A stretch of DNA of 64,000 bases from JBEVJK01 sp040510195 (GCA_040510195.1 JBEVJK010000038.1:62001-126000); one strand, 5' to 3'; positions 8,904 through 17,425 are shown, counted from the stretch's first letter. Notes: a model not told the origin generated them from the letters alone. A program made the numbers and translations.

Positions 8904-9962
8904 TCAGGCCATGGCGTGGCGGTGGTTGGCCGAATAGCGGCCCGTCAGGTGGTGCTCGAGCTGCCGCTCGATGTCCGTCAGCAGGCTGGATGCACCGAAA
9001 CGGAACAGCTCGGGCTCGAGCCAGGGCCGGCCCAGTTCCTCCTTCATCAGCACCAGCCAGTCGAGTGCCGATTTGGCCGTCGAGATGCCGCCCGCCGGCT
9101 TGAAGCCGATCTGGAACCCGGTGCGTTCGTGGTAGGCGCGGATCGCGCGCACCATGGCAAGCCCCACCGGCAGGGTCGCGTTGACGCTCTCCTTGCCCGT
9201 CGAGGTCTTGATGAAATCGGCGCCCGCCATCATCGCCACCATGGAGGCAAGGGTCACGTTGCGCAGGGTGGAGAGGTCGCCCGTCCCGAGGATCACCTTG
9301 AGATGCGCGTCCCCGCAGGCGGCGCGGAACGCTGCGATCTCGTCGTAGAGCATCGTCCAGTCGGACTCATAGACCAGCCCGCGCGGGATCACCACGTCGA
9401 TCTCGTCGGCGCCGTCGGCGACCGAGGCCTCGACCTCCTCGATGCGCGTCTTGAGCGGCGAAAGCCCGTGCGGGAACGCGGTCGACACCGCTGCGACGTG
9501 GATCCCGGTGCCGGCGAGCGCGCTCACTGCCGTGGCGACGAATGGATGATAGACGCACACCGCCGCCGGCCGGATGTCGACGCCGGCGATGCCGAGCCCC
9601 TCGACGAGGTCCTGGCGGAATGGTCGCACCGCCTTGGCGCACAGCCTGCGCACGCGCTCGTGGGTGTCGTTGCTGTTGAGTGTGGTCAGATCCATCACCG
9701 AGACCGCGCGCAGCAGCCATGCCGCCTGGTTGTCGGCCTTGATGCTGCGCCGCTTGGCGAGCGTCGCCGCACGCCTTTCCAACGCGCTGCGGTTGACCTG
9801 GCGCATCGTCTCCAGCCAGCCGAGGTCGAGCGGCATACCCGGATTGCGCGCTACCGCGTCATGCGAGAGCAGCGGCGGCCCGGCACGGCCAGGCAATGGC
9901 GTGATCGTCGCCCCGTCATTTGCGGCTCGTTGGGCATCGGCTTCCCGAACCTTGCTGGTCAT
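8904..9962 (-). CDS. deoC: Deoxyribose-phosphate aldolase
   Basis: 352 residues from an ATG preceded by GGGAGA; an upstream in-frame start would add 25 residues without family support. Motifs of DERA: MDLTTLNSNDT, DEIDVVIPRG, LKVILGTGDL, the Schiff-base Lys252 in ADFIKTSTGK, and GFKPAGGIST with the second active-site Lys. The long form resembles the eukaryotic/DeoC2 type rather than the 250-residue E. coli enzyme. It cleaves 2-deoxyribose 5-phosphate to glyceraldehyde 3-phosphate and acetaldehyde. First gene of a minus-strand set with the ALDH16-like dehydrogenase. The 640-bp space upstream holds candidate regulatory repeats. Confidence 0.93.
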   Translation of the reverse strand: MTSKVREADAQRAANDGATITPLPGRAGPPLLSHDAVARNPGMPLDLGWLETMRQVNRSALERRAATLAKRRSIKADNQAAWLLRAVSVMDLTTLNSNDTHERVRRLCAKAVRPFRQDLVEGLGIAGVDIRPAAVCVYHPFVATAVSALAGTGIHVAAVSTAFPHGLSPLKTRIEEVEASVADGADEIDVVIPRGLVYESDWTMLYDEIAAFRAACGDAHLKVILGTGDLSTLRNVTLASMVAMMAGADFIKTSTGKESVNATLPVGLAMVRAIRAYHERTGFQIGFKPAGGISTAKSALDWLVLMKEELGRPWLEPELFRFGASSLLTDIERQLEHHLTGRYSANHRHAMA

Positions 9963-10089
9963 GGCTGCTCTCCCGTAGCGCCGCGGCGCCGTCTCCCATA
10001 CGCCGATCACAGGCGTCTTCCAAGGAAGGGCGAGCATAGCGTGGCGAGGCTCCCGGCACGAGTCCCGGCGCAGGGAAGGTGTTCAGGCA

Positions 10090-10131
10090 GGATAAAGCGG
10101 TGGGAGCTTCTGGCGGGATAAACGGGATAAA
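10090..10131 (-). repeat. Three GGATAAA direct repeats upstream of deoC
   Basis: GGATAAA occurs at 10090-10096, 10116-10122 and 10125-10131; the last two share the longer word CGGGATAAA with a nine-base period. They lie 128-169 bases before the deoC start. On the deoC coding strand they read TTTATCC. They could be binding sites for a regulator of the deoC set, but no regulator gene is adjacent, so this is a suggestion only. Confidence 0.45.
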
Positions 10132-10136
10132 GCAGT

Positions 10137-10168
10137 CCGTCCCGCAGGACGGGGGCCCTGCGGGACGG
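10137..10168 (-). terminator. Strong GC-rich hairpin between aminotransferase gene and deoC
   Basis: Perfect 12-bp inverted repeat CCGTCCCGCAGG / CCTGCGGGACGG with an eight-base loop. There is no clean T-run on either side, so intrinsic termination is uncertain; it may still separate the atf/ssd transcript from deoC, or act as an operator-like palindrome. Just right of it, TCAGTAAATC and TCAGTAGATC repeat in tandem at 10190-10210 with an 11-base period. Confidence 0.5.
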
Positions 10169-10603
10169 AAGGGAGGCAGGCGGGGGTAGTCAGTAAATCA
10201 TCAGTAGATCAAAGGCATCCTGGCAATTCGTCCCGCTCGTTACGGCATTTGAAATGGTTTCGTGTTGATACTCTCGGACTATGGTACTCCCGCCTGCCGC
10301 AAGCCAGCAGCGGGGAGCAAGCACCCGCCACCGGCCGCGCCGCAACATCGCCAACTTTGGATCCAGGAGGACCATACGGGACCACGCCGCCTGCGATGTC
10401 TTGTACGAGGAATACAATAGTCTGCGTTGTCTCCTCCTGCACTTGCAGAGCGCGCCAATTTGCTCGCTTAGGGTGCCATTCAGAGTGCGTGCCACTCAGA
10501 AGCAGGGTGCAGCCGCCTTTGCAGCGAGGACCACGACCAGCTTACCCGCGATCCCTCGGCCATGAACGCCGTCTGAGTACGATGAAAGCTGGCATTCCGG
10601 CGC

Positions 10604-11983
10604 TCAACGACTCGCGAAGACGGTATCGATGGCGCGAGCAGTCGCCGAAACCACGATGTCGGCCTCTTCGCGCGTCAGGCAGAGCGGCGGCGCGAAGCCG
10701 AGGATGTCGGCTTGCGGCATGGCGCGGCCGATGACGCCTTCCGCCGCGAGCGCCGCCGCCACCTGTGGCCCGACCTTCTCGGCCGCGTCGAAGAAGATGC
10801 GCTCGTCCCGGTCGCGCACGAATTCCACTGCGGCTAGCATGCCCTCGCCGCGCACATCGCCTACATTGGGGTGGTTGCCGACGGCCTCGGCGAGCGCCTT
10901 GCGGAAGTAGCTACCCGTCTCGGCTGCGTTGCTGACCAGGTCGAGCTCGTCGAGCAGCTCCAGATTGGCAACGCCCGCGGCGGCGCACAGCGGATGCGCC
11001 GAATAGGTCCAGCCGTGGCCGATCGATCCGAGCTTGTCCGAGCCTTCGACCAGCACCTTCCACACCTTGTCGGAGACGACGACGCCCGACAGCGGGGCGT
11101 AGGCCGAGGTGAGGCCCTTGGCGAGGGTCATCAAGTCGGGACGGATGCCGTAGAAGTCCGAGCCGAACATGGTGCCAAGCCGCCCGAAGCCGGTCACCAC
11201 CTCGTCGGCTATCAAAAGCACGTCGTGTTTGTCGAGCACTGCCTGGATCTTGTCCCAGTATCCGGCCGGAGGCGGCACGATGCCGCCAGTGGCGAGCACC
11301 GGCTCGCCGATGAAGGCGGCCACCGTGTCGGGCCCTTCCGCCTCGATCAGCGCGTCGAGCCGGCCTGCCAGGTAGTCCGAGAACTGCTCTTCGCTGAGCG
11401 CCCGGTCCGGGCGACGGTAGTAGTACGGCGCTTCGGTGTGCAGCACCGGAGGCCGCGGCAGGTCGAAAGCGTTGTGGAAGAGGTCGAGACCGGTCAGCGA
11501 ACCCGTCATCACCCCCGACCCGTGATAACCGCGCCAGCGCGAGATGATCTTCTTCTTCTCGACCCGGCCAAGCACGTTGTTGTAGTACCACACGAGCTTG
11601 ATGTTGGTTTCGTTGGCGTCGGAGCCCGAAAGGCCAAAATAGACGCGGCTCATCCCCTTGGGCGCCCGGTCGATGATCATCTTGGCAAGCCGGATCGAGG
11701 CCTCGGTGCCATGCCCGACATAGGCATGATAATAGGCGAGCTGCGCTGCCTGCTCGGCGATCGCGTCGGCGATCTTCTTGCGCCCGTAGCCGACGTTCAC
11801 GCAATAGAGCCCGGCGAAGGCGTCGAGGCTGCGGCGTCCGTCGATGTCGGTGATGTAGACCCCCTCGCCGCCGGCGATCACCCGGTCGGGCGACTCCCCG
11901 CGCGCATGCGTTCCCATATGGGTCGAGGGATGAAAGAAGTGATCGCGGTCCCAGGCGGCAAGCTCGTTCGAGCGGTCGGGCAT
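10604..11983 (-). CDS. atf: Class III aminotransferase of ectoine degradation
   Basis: 459 residues from the ATG at 11983, chosen because AGGGAAAA lies just upstream; an ATG 15 bases earlier is possible. Fold type I, class III PLP enzyme: GSDANETNIK, the aspartate in LLIADEVVTGFGR and the PLP Lys in MTLAKGLTSAY. It resembles omega-amino acid:pyruvate transaminases. Starting 19 bases after ssd, in a block with asnC next to enuR-ehu-eut, it matches Atf/DoeD, which converts 2,4-diaminobutyrate (from ectoine) to aspartate semialdehyde. Function is assigned from family plus context. Confidence 0.88.
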   Translation of the reverse strand: MPDRSNELAAWDRDHFFHPSTHMGTHARGESPDRVIAGGEGVYITDIDGRRSLDAFAGLYCVNVGYGRKKIADAIAEQAAQLAYYHAYVGHGTEASIRLAKMIIDRAPKGMSRVYFGLSGSDANETNIKLVWYYNNVLGRVEKKKIISRWRGYHGSGVMTGSLTGLDLFHNAFDLPRPPVLHTEAPYYYRRPDRALSEEQFSDYLAGRLDALIEAEGPDTVAAFIGEPVLATGGIVPPPAGYWDKIQAVLDKHDVLLIADEVVTGFGRLGTMFGSDFYGIRPDLMTLAKGLTSAYAPLSGVVVSDKVWKVLVEGSDKLGSIGHGWTYSAHPLCAAAGVANLELLDELDLVSNAAETGSYFRKALAEAVGNHPNVGDVRGEGMLAAVEFVRDRDERIFFDAAEKVGPQVAAALAAEGVIGRAMPQADILGFAPPLCLTREEADIVVSATARAIDTVFASR

Positions 11984-12002
11984 CTTGTTTTCCCTCATGG
12001 CT

Positions 12003-13493
12003 TCAGGCTGCGTCGAGGCAGACATATTTGACATCGGTGAAGGCTTCCAGCCCCTGTCGCGAGCCTTCGCGCCCGAGACCGGACTGCTTGACGCCGCCGA
12101 ACGGGATCGGCGCGCCGGTGATCTTCACGCGGTTCACCGCCACCATCCCATACTCCAACGCCCGGCTCATCCGCAGCTGGCGCGCCCCGTCGCGGGTGAC
12201 GACATAGGCGACCAGCCCGTAATCGCTGTCATTGGCGCGGCGCACGACCTCCTCCTCCGTGTCGAACGGCGCCACGGCGGCGACCGGACCGAAGGTCTCC
12301 TCGCGGAATATCTCCGCTCCGTCCGGCACGTCGGCCAGCAGCGTCGGCTGGAAGAACAGGCGTCCGGCGGCATGTCGGCTGCCTCCTGCGAGGCAGCGGG
12401 CGCCTCTGGACAGCGCGTCGGCCACGTGAGCCTCCACCTTGGCGACGGCCCGCTCGTGCATCATCGGGCCGATGGCGACGCCTTCATCGAGCCCCGATCC
12501 GACCTTCAGACCTTCCACCGCAGCTGCGAACCGGGCAAGGAACGCGTCGTACAAGCCCCGCTGGACATAGATCCGGTTCGCCGCCAGGCAGTCCTGGCCC
12601 GAGGTCGCGAACTTGGCATCGAGCGCGATCCGCACCGCCCGCTCCAGCTGGGCGTCGTCGAAGACGATCAGTGGCGCATGGCCGCCGAGTTCCATGACCA
12701 GCCGCTTCATGGTGGAGGCGCACCGCGCCGCGAGCATGCGACCGACCTCTGTCGATCCGGTGAAGCTGAGGGCTCGCACTCGCGCGTCGTCGGTTAGCCG
12801 ACTGACGATCGTCGCGGCATCGCCCGTCGCCACGTTGAACGCCCCGGCAGGCAGGCCGGCCCGCTCGCCCAGCTCCGCCAACGCCAGCGCCGACAGCGGC
12901 GTCTCGGAGGACGGATGCGCCACCGCGGTGCACCCGGCAGCCAGCGCCGCCGCCGCCTTGCGGGTCAGCATCGCCGACGGGAAGTTCCACGGCGTCACCA
13001 CCCCAACCACTCCGACGGGCTCGCGCCACACCATCATCTCGGCGTCGGGCAGATGGCTGGTCACGCCTTCCGCATTGAGCCGCTTGCCTTCCTCCGCGTA
13101 CCACTCGACGAACGACGCGGCATAGTCGATCTCGCCTCGCGCCTCGGCGAGCGGCTTGCCCTGCTCCAGCGTCATCAGCAGCGCCAGGTCCTCCCTGGCA
13201 GCCAGGATCAGCTCGGACCAGCGGCGCAGCACGGTCGCACGCTCCTGCGGCAGCTTTGCCCTCCAGCCCGGAAGCGCCGCCACGGCCGCGTCGATCGCCG
13301 AGTCGGTCTGTCCGCCGTCCAGGGCGGCAACCCAGGCCACCGTCTCGCCATTGGCAGGATCGCGCACCTCGAACGTGCCGGCCGCTCCGGCCGTCCACTG
13401 CCCGCCGACATAGGCGAGCTCGCGAAGCAGGCGTCGGTCAGACAACCGGTCGAGCCCGGCGTCGCGCTGGGCTCTGGCGAAATGGGCGGACAT
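12003..13493 (-). CDS. ssd: Succinate/aspartate semialdehyde dehydrogenase (GabD-like)
   Basis: 496 residues, ATG with GGAGG seven bases upstream. Aligns from end to end with GabD: TPWNFPSAMLTRK, FTGSTEVGR, the general base in MELGGHAP and catalytic Cys in SGQDCLAANR. Two departures: the usual Lys in LKPASQTP, which contacts the NAD(P) ribose, is His here (VAHPSSETP), and the residue before the catalytic Cys is Asp instead of Thr. In ectoine clusters this gene (ssd, or doeC in Halomonas) oxidises aspartate semialdehyde to aspartate. It is followed directly by atf. Confidence 0.88.
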   Translation of the reverse strand: MSAHFARAQRDAGLDRLSDRRLLRELAYVGGQWTAGAAGTFEVRDPANGETVAWVAALDGGQTDSAIDAAVAALPGWRAKLPQERATVLRRWSELILAAREDLALLMTLEQGKPLAEARGEIDYAASFVEWYAEEGKRLNAEGVTSHLPDAEMMVWREPVGVVGVVTPWNFPSAMLTRKAAAALAAGCTAVAHPSSETPLSALALAELGERAGLPAGAFNVATGDAATIVSRLTDDARVRALSFTGSTEVGRMLAARCASTMKRLVMELGGHAPLIVFDDAQLERAVRIALDAKFATSGQDCLAANRIYVQRGLYDAFLARFAAAVEGLKVGSGLDEGVAIGPMMHERAVAKVEAHVADALSRGARCLAGGSRHAAGRLFFQPTLLADVPDGAEIFREETFGPVAAVAPFDTEEEVVRRANDSDYGLVAYVVTRDGARQLRMSRALEYGMVAVNRVKITGAPIPFGGVKQSGLGREGSRQGLEAFTDVKYVCLDAA

Positions 13494-13619
13494 TGGCAGC
13501 CTCCGGATGAAATCTCTCGCCGGCAGTCTAGCCCTGCCGTCCTGGAGAGACGGGCCGAATGCACCCGGCCTTCGAGATAGATGGTCCGAAGTTTGCACCC
13601 GGCAAGGAGAGATGGACCG

Positions 13620-14108
13620 TCACGTGGTCGGCACCAGGGCTGCCACCGGCAGCACCTCGTGCTCCTTCACCGTCCTGGTCACGATGTAGGTAAAGTAGCG
13701 CGCAATCCCGATGTCGCGCTCCAGCAGCCCGTCCACGAGGCGCTGGTAGGCGTCGATATCGCACGTCACCACCTTCAGGATGTAGTCGACGCCGCCGCCC
13801 AGCGACCAGCAGGCCACCACCTCCGGAATGTCGCGGATGACACGCTCGAACCGATCGAAGTCGCTCTGCCGGTGGTTGCCGAGCGTCACCTCCATGAGCA
13901 CGGTGGCGGTCGGCGCCACGCCGCGCAACGACACTCGGGCATGGTAACCGGCCACGACGCCGGCCTTCTCCAGCCGGTTGAGCCGCGTCCAGCAGGGCGT
14001 CGGCGACAACCCGACGGCCTCGGCCAAGGCCAGCTTCGTGATGCGTCCGTCGCGCTGTACGGCGTCGAGGATCTTGAGGTCGATGGCGTCGAGCCTCACC
14101 GCGCTCAT
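13620..14108 (-). CDS. asnC: Lrp/AsnC-family regulator of the ectoine cluster
   Basis: 162 residues. An N-terminal helix-turn-helix (about 8-55: ILDAVQRDGRITKLALAEAVGLSPTP) is followed by the RAM ligand-binding domain (about 68-150, including CWSLGGGVDYILKV). It is divergent from enuR across only 87 bases and heads the asnC-ssd-atf set. AsnC/DoeX regulators are a standing part of ectoine degradation clusters and respond to pathway intermediates; direct activation of both arms is the likely role here. No clear ribosome-binding site is seen. Confidence 0.85.
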   Translation of the reverse strand: MSAVRLDAIDLKILDAVQRDGRITKLALAEAVGLSPTPCWTRLNRLEKAGVVAGYHARVSLRGVAPTATVLMEVTLGNHRQSDFDRFERVIRDIPEVVACWSLGGGVDYILKVVTCDIDAYQRLVDGLLERDIGIARYFTYIVTRTVKEHEVLPVAALVPTT

Positions 14109-14161
14109 GGTCGGGGCTTGCGGATTGTCATGGGCGAACCATGCCCTGTCATTTTTCTCGT

Positions 14162-14176
14162 TGTCAATTGCACTGA
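14162..14176 (+). promoter_or_regulatory. Candidate EnuR/AsnC operator before enuR
   Basis: TGTCAATTGCACTGA lies in the AT-rich 87-bp gap between asnC and enuR, 20 bases before the enuR ATG. The same elements recur before ehuA: AATTGYACTGA on the plus strand and TGTCAATT on the minus strand. The shared motif at exactly the two places the pathway would be controlled suggests an operator. Which regulator binds is not shown. Confidence 0.5.
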
Positions 14177-14195
14177 TTTTGATCTCATATGGGTC

Positions 14196-15581
14196 ATGAC
14201 ATTGTGGCGTCCCGAACCCGAGCTGATTCGGCGGCCGGCCTATCTTTCGCTGGCCGAACAGTTTGTCCGCGCCATCGAGGACGGCCGCCTGGCGCCGGGG
14301 GAGCGGCTACCGACCCACCGCCGGCTCGCCGACGAGCTGGACCTGTCGGTGCAGACGGTGAGCCGCGCCTACGAGGAGCTGATCCGGCGTGGCCTGGTCG
14401 CCGGCGAGATCGGCCGCGGCAGCTTCGTGCTGGCGCGCCGCAGCGAACCGGAGCCTCCCTATCTCCCCGAACGCCTGGGCGAGGTGATCGACTTGTCGAT
14501 CCTCAAGCCGGTCTGCGAGCCGATGCATCTCGAAATGCTCAAGCAGGCGCTGGCCTGGCTGGCCGACGCGCTCCCCTCCAGCGCCGCGCTGTCGTTCCGC
14601 CCCAACGTGGTGTTCCCCCGTCATCGCGCGGTCGGCGTCGAATGGCTGAAGCTCTGCGGCCTCGACGTGGCGCCGCAGAACATCAGCCTGACCAACGGCG
14701 CCACCGCCGGCATGACCGTCGCATTGCTGAGCGTCGCGCCACCGGGCAGCACCGTGGCCACGGAGGCGATCGGGCACCACACCCTGGTGCCGCTGTCCAC
14801 CTATCTCGGCTTCTCCTTGCGCGGGCTGCCGATCGACGACGACGGCCTGGTGCCGGACGCCCTCGACGCCGCCTGCCGCGAAGCCGGCGTGCGGGCGCTC
14901 TTCATCCAGCCTTCCGTGATCAACCCCACGGCGACGCTGATGAGCGCCAGGCGGCGGGAGGCGATCGTCGCGGTGGCCCGCAGGCACGACATCGCCATCA
15001 TCGAGAACGATGTGCTCGGCCCGCTCGTCGATAGCCGGCCGCCGCCGATCGCGGCGCTGGCGCCAGAACGCACGCTCTACGTCACCAGCTTCACCAAGAT
15101 CGTCGTGCCCGGCCTGCGGATCGGCTACCTCGCCGCACCGGATCGCTTCGTAGCGGCCGTGGCCAACCGGCACCTGGTGTCTAACTGGATGGCGACGCCG
15201 ATGGTCGCCGAGATCGCCTCCCACTGGGTCGCCGACGGCACGGCCGCCGAACTGGTCGACTGGCAGCGAGCGGCGCTGCATCGCCGCCACGTCATTGCCG
15301 CCGAGCTGCTCGCCGGGCTGGCCTACCGATCGCATCCGGAGAGCCTGCACGTCTGGCTGCCGCTGCCCGGCGCCCGGACCGAGGACGGCTTCGTCTCGCA
15401 GGCTCGCCTGCAGGGCGTAGCGATCGCTCCCGGCGCCTCGTTCCGCACCTCCGACGCCCCTTGGGAGCCGGCCGTGCGAATCTCCCTCGGCTCGACCACC
15501 GAAGAAGAACTCCGCGCCGGGCTCGGCACTGTCGCCCGCCTGCTTCAGGGAGAGCCGGAACACCTGCTGCTGGCGATCTGA
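14196..15581 (+). CDS. enuR: MocR/GabR-type PLP-dependent regulator of ectoine catabolism
   Basis: 461 residues. N-terminal GntR winged helix (about 10-75: LAEQFVRAIEDGRLAPGERLPTHR, then VQTVSRAYEELIRRG) joined to a fold type I aminotransferase-like domain. Lys301 in SFTKIVVPGLRIGY is the expected PLP anchor and falls almost where the PLP Lys of Ruegeria EnuR is reported (Lys302). It stands just before ehuABCD-eutABCDE. EnuR represses uptake and breakdown genes until diaminobutyrate-type intermediates react with PLP. No good Shine-Dalgarno is seen; the message may be nearly leaderless. Confidence 0.9.
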   Translation: MTLWRPEPELIRRPAYLSLAEQFVRAIEDGRLAPGERLPTHRRLADELDLSVQTVSRAYEELIRRGLVAGEIGRGSFVLARRSEPEPPYLPERLGEVIDLSILKPVCEPMHLEMLKQALAWLADALPSSAALSFRPNVVFPRHRAVGVEWLKLCGLDVAPQNISLTNGATAGMTVALLSVAPPGSTVATEAIGHHTLVPLSTYLGFSLRGLPIDDDGLVPDALDAACREAGVRALFIQPSVINPTATLMSARRREAIVAVARRHDIAIIENDVLGPLVDSRPPPIAALAPERTLYVTSFTKIVVPGLRIGYLAAPDRFVAAVANRHLVSNWMATPMVAEIASHWVADGTAAELVDWQRAALHRRHVIAAELLAGLAYRSHPESLHVWLPLPGARTEDGFVSQARLQGVAIAPGASFRTSDAPWEPAVRISLGSTTEEELRAGLGTVARLLQGEPEHLLLAI

Positions 15582-15591
15582 CGCCATCGAC

Positions 15592-15630
15592 TGTCACATA
15601 ATTGTACTGAGATAATTTTCTTAATTGACA
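15592..15630 (+). promoter_or_regulatory. Candidate EnuR/AsnC operator and promoter zone before ehuA
   Basis: The 101-bp gap between enuR and ehuA is AT-rich. It carries TGTCA at 15592-15596, AATTGTACTGA at 15600-15610 (10 of 11 identical to the copy before enuR) and AATTGACA at 15623-15630, the reverse complement of the TGTCAATT in the first copy. TTGACA at 15625-15630 could serve as a -35 box, although no good -10 is seen at the right distance. Likely control point for the nine-gene operon. Confidence 0.5.
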
Positions 15631-15682
15631 TGATTTTCTAACTTCCGCATCGTTCGCGCCATCGCGCTTCCGAGAGGACTGC

Positions 15683-16468
15683 ATGGCCGAGCCCATCATC
15701 CGCATCGACGGCATTTCCAAGAGCTTCGGCGCCTTCAAGGTCCTCGACGGCCTTTCGATGCAGGTGATGCCGGGCGAGAAGCTGGCGCTGATCGGCCCCT
15801 CCGGCTCCGGCAAGACGACCATCCTGCGCATCCTGATGACGCTGGAGCGCATCGACGGCGGCCACATCGCAGTCGACGGCGAGGAGCTCTACCACATGCG
15901 CCGCAACGGCGCCCTCGTGGAAGCCGACGAAAGGCATCTGGCCCGCATGCGCCAGAAGATCGGCATGGTCTTCCAGCTGTTCAATCTGTTCCCGCACAAA
16001 TGCGTCATCGACAATGTCACGCTGGCGCCGATCCTCACCAAAGGCGTCGCCCGGCCTGCCGCGGAGAAGCGGGCGATGGAGCTGCTCGACATGGTCGGCA
16101 TGGCCGACAAGGCAAAGGCGATGCCGGCGCAGCTCTCGGGCGGCCAGAAGCAGCGGGTGGCGATCGCCCGCGCGCTGGCGCTGTCGCCGCGGATCATGCT
16201 GTTCGACGAGGTCACGTCGGCGCTCGACCCCGAGCTGGTCGAGGAGGTGCTGAACGTGATGCGCAAGCTGGCAGCCGAGACCGACATGACCATGCTGCTG
16301 GTCACCCACGAGATGGGCTTCGCCCACGACTTCGCCGACCGCGTCCTCTTCTTCGACCGCGGCCGCATCGTCGAGGAGGGCAAGCCCGACGACATCTTCC
16401 GCCATCCGCGCGAGGAGCGCACGCAGGCCTTCCTGAAGAAGATCATCGCCGCCGGACATCGTGTCTGA
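15683..16468 (+). CDS. ehuA: Ectoine/hydroxyectoine ABC transporter ATP-binding protein
   Basis: 261 residues, with GAGAGGAC before the ATG. Polar amino acid transporter ATPase: Walker A GPSGSGKTT (about 37-45), Q-loop in VFQLFNLFPHK, signature LSGGQKQRVAIARAL, Walker B IMLFDEVTSALDPE and H-loop VTHEMGFA. The family normally has about 240-260 residues. First gene of the ehuABCD-eutABCDE run; the ectoine assignment comes from the eut genes and enuR around it. Confidence 0.9.
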   Translation: MAEPIIRIDGISKSFGAFKVLDGLSMQVMPGEKLALIGPSGSGKTTILRILMTLERIDGGHIAVDGEELYHMRRNGALVEADERHLARMRQKIGMVFQLFNLFPHKCVIDNVTLAPILTKGVARPAAEKRAMELLDMVGMADKAKAMPAQLSGGQKQRVAIARALALSPRIMLFDEVTSALDPELVEEVLNVMRKLAAETDMTMLLVTHEMGFAHDFADRVLFFDRGRIVEEGKPDDIFRHPREERTQAFLKKIIAAGHRV

Positions 16469-16511
16469 CGGCGCTGGAGATAGCGAAGAAGAACCAGAGG
16501 AGTTGGGAACA

Positions 16512-17366
16512 GTGAAGAGAACCGCCCTATTCGCCGGCGTTGCCGGCCTGGCAGCTGCCGCCGCGCTGGCCGTGTCGTTGCCGAGCGTCGCCCAGGACAA
16601 CAGCAAGCTCGAGGAGCTCAAGGCGCAGGGCTTCGTGCGCATCGCCATCGCCAACGAGCCGCCTTTCACGGCTGTCGGCGCCGACGGCAAGGTGTCGGGC
16701 GCCGCGCCCGACGTCGCCCGCGTCATCTTCGAGCGGCTGGGCGTTCCCGAGGTGGTCGCCTCGATCTCCGAATACGGCGCGATGATCCCCGGCCTGCAGG
16801 CAGGCCGCCACGACGCCGTCACGGCCGGACTGTTCATGAAGCCGGAGCGCTGCGCGGCCGTCGCCTATTCCGAGCCGGTGCTCTGCGACGCCGAGGCCTT
16901 CCTGGTCAAGAAAGGCAACGCCAAGGGCTTCAAGAGCTATGCCGACATCGCCAAGGATCAGTCGGGCACCATTGGCGCACCGGGAGGCGGCACCGAGGAG
17001 AAGCTGGCGCTTGAGGCGGGAGTTCCGCGCGAGCGCGTGATCGTCGTGCCGGATGGACAAAGTGGCCTGAAGATGGTGCAGGACGGCCGCATCGACGTCT
17101 ATTCGCTGCCGGTTCTTTCAATCAACGACCTGATGAAGAAGGCCAGCGACCCGAACCTCGAGGTGGTGGCTCCGGTGGTGGGCGCTCCCGTCTACTGCGA
17201 CGGCGCCGCCTTCAAGAAGGGCGACGAGGCGCTGCGCGACGCCTATGACGTCGAGCTCGCCAAGCTGAAGGGGTCCGGCGAGTTCGCCAAGATCATCGAG
17301 CCCTACGGCTTCTCGGCCCAGGCGGCGATGTCGACGACGCGCGACAAGCTCTGCGCCGCGCAGTGA
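16512..17366 (+). CDS. ehuB: Ectoine-binding periplasmic protein
   Basis: 284 residues from a GTG with GAGGAG nine bases upstream. A Sec signal peptide (KRTALFAGVAGLAAAAALAVSLPSVAQ, cleavage after AQ at about residue 28) precedes a family 3 solute-binding protein. NEPPFTAV, the Tyr in EYGAMIPGLQ, and the Phe and Arg in GLFMKPER match the Glu/Phe, Tyr, Phe and Arg positions that form the ectoine pocket of Sinorhizobium EhuB. It delivers ectoine and hydroxyectoine to EhuCD. Confidence 0.9.
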   Translation: MKRTALFAGVAGLAAAAALAVSLPSVAQDNSKLEELKAQGFVRIAIANEPPFTAVGADGKVSGAAPDVARVIFERLGVPEVVASISEYGAMIPGLQAGRHDAVTAGLFMKPERCAAVAYSEPVLCDAEAFLVKKGNAKGFKSYADIAKDQSGTIGAPGGGTEEKLALEAGVPRERVIVVPDGQSGLKMVQDGRIDVYSLPVLSINDLMKKASDPNLEVVAPVVGAPVYCDGAAFKKGDEALRDAYDVELAKLKGSGEFAKIIEPYGFSAQAAMSTTRDKLCAAQ

Positions 17367-17425
17367 GCGGCGTCGCCGGCGGTCCGGCCGGGTCGTGGCC
17401 GGCCTCCCCAAGGGCATCCGAAGCG

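Larger units (their letters stand above)
9963..10603 (+). other. Gene-free stretch upstream of deoC
   Basis: No reading frame here looks coding on either strand; the open frames encode Arg/Cys-rich peptides of no recognisable family. Base composition in 10180-10460 is visibly less GC-rich than the flanking genes. The stretch lies between the end of the aminotransferase gene and the start of deoC, both minus strand, and contains the repeat and hairpin listed separately. Confidence 0.6.

Noticed and set aside
10137..10168. Possible CRISPR repeat or transposon end
   Set aside because: There is one hairpin only, with no regularly spaced copies, no target-site duplication visible and no transposase or cas gene in the window.
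10190..10495. 101-codon minus-strand frame in the gap before deoC
   Set aside because: Arg/Cys-rich start, no motif, no ribosome-binding site; the region looks regulatory or degenerate rather than coding.
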